Shown in pieces: positions 21,566 through 21,763 of a DNA stretch of 21,763 nt. A program made the translations under genes and the position numbers. The DNA is from an uncultured Ignavibacteriota bacterium (GTDB lineage Bacteria > Bacteroidota > Ignavibacteria > Tepidaquicellales > Tepidaquicellaceae): contig CALGII010000266.1 in NCBI GenBank assembly GCA_937915485.1, forward strand, positions 1-21,763, read 5' to 3'. Position 1 is the stretch's first letter; every line of letters starts with the position of its first letter. The notes under the pieces were generated by a model. It was not told the DNA's origin. It worked only from the letters and a program-made list of their open reading frames with translations, and did not search any database.

Positions 21566-21763
21566 TTAGAAAACTGCGTGTTCGTGATACACGCCGAAGA
21601 CTTCTTTGAGTTCGCCGCACATTTCGCCGAGCGTGACATAATTGCGGGCGCATTCGAGTATGACGGGCATAAGGTTTTTGCCGTCGGACGCCGCCTGCTT
21701 CAAGCCTCCGAGAGAGCGTTTCACGCTTTCCCGGTTCCGCGACTGTTTCAGTTCGCCGAGTCT
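21566..21763 (-). CDS. Methylmalonyl-CoA mutase-type large subunit, C-terminal end (partial)
   Basis: The minus-strand frame is open from the window edge to TAA at 21568-21566 and encodes the last 65 residues. The segments RESVKRSLGGLKQAASDGKN, LMPVILECARNYVTLGEMC and LKEVFGVYHEH match the C-terminus of the catalytic (large) subunit of adenosylcobalamin-dependent acyl-CoA mutases, where NLMP..L..A...TLGE is highly conserved. The cobalamin-binding domain is not in this tail, as expected when it is a separate small subunit. Substrate (methylmalonyl- or isobutyryl-CoA type) cannot be decided from this piece. Confidence 0.85.
   Translation of the reverse strand, partial: RLGELKQSRNRESVKRSLGGLKQAASDGKNLMPVILECARNYVTLGEMCGELKEVFGVYHEHAVF

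Overview
The window reads as chromosome of a bacterium of the FCB group, most likely an Ignavibacteria/Chlorobi-type organism. The reasons are a PorV/FadL-like outer-membrane protein, an archaeal-type class I fructose-bisphosphate aldolase, the gene order DUF177-rpmF-plsX, fused ribBA, an MCE protein, candidate Bacteroidota-style TAnnTTTG promoter boxes, mostly poor Shine-Dalgarno sites, and an acyl-CoA mutase at the right edge. The lineage is inferred from gene content, not from a marker-gene search.

Layout. (1) Positions 1-2344, minus strand: start of an EamA transporter, a terminator hairpin, a 33-residue basic peptide, fbaB-type aldolase and a ygfZ/GcvT-like folate protein. (2) Positions 2624-10048, plus strand: a tightly packed housekeeping run, gcvH, DUF177, rpmF, plsX, a 68-residue conserved small protein, rpmB, a family 2 glycosyltransferase, tgt, yajC, ribBA, greA and an MCE (mlaD-like) gene. 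Many of these are spaced by 0-15 nt or overlap, so it probably acts as one or a few operons. (3) Positions 10040-13201, minus strand: PorV-like protein, acylphosphatase, EamA transporter and a UbiA-family polyprenyl-phosphate phosphoribosyltransferase. (4) About 13.2-13.85 kb: gene-free DNA full of short intergenic repeat words. (5) About 14.0-20.1 kb: a strongly AT-rich accessory island on the minus strand holding two antiphage-type modules. (6) About 20.4-21.56 kb: an orphan helix-turn-helix gene, an iterated GTRTCAYTCG motif, and more intergenic repeat words, partly the reverse complement of those on the left. (7) 21566-21763, minus strand: the C-terminus of a methylmalonyl-CoA-mutase-type large subunit.

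The island is the exciting part. Its first module is a pair of adjacent reverse transcriptases that I call a type 3 defence-associated RT system (DRT3: drt3a, UG3-like; drt3b, UG8-like). Seven bases after the drt3b stop lies an approximately 188-nt candidate noncoding RNA, closed by an 11-bp terminal stem. It carries a 12-bp internal hairpin and an unpaired CACACAC tract close to its 3' stem, which is what a poly(GT) template would look like. The drt3a reading frame is broken by one base at an A6 run near its N-terminus. The second module is a two-gene DUF262 (GmrS-like) plus HEPN ribonuclease pair with overlapping reading frames; the DUF262 protein has no visible DUF1524/HNH nuclease half, so the HEPN protein is the likely effector.
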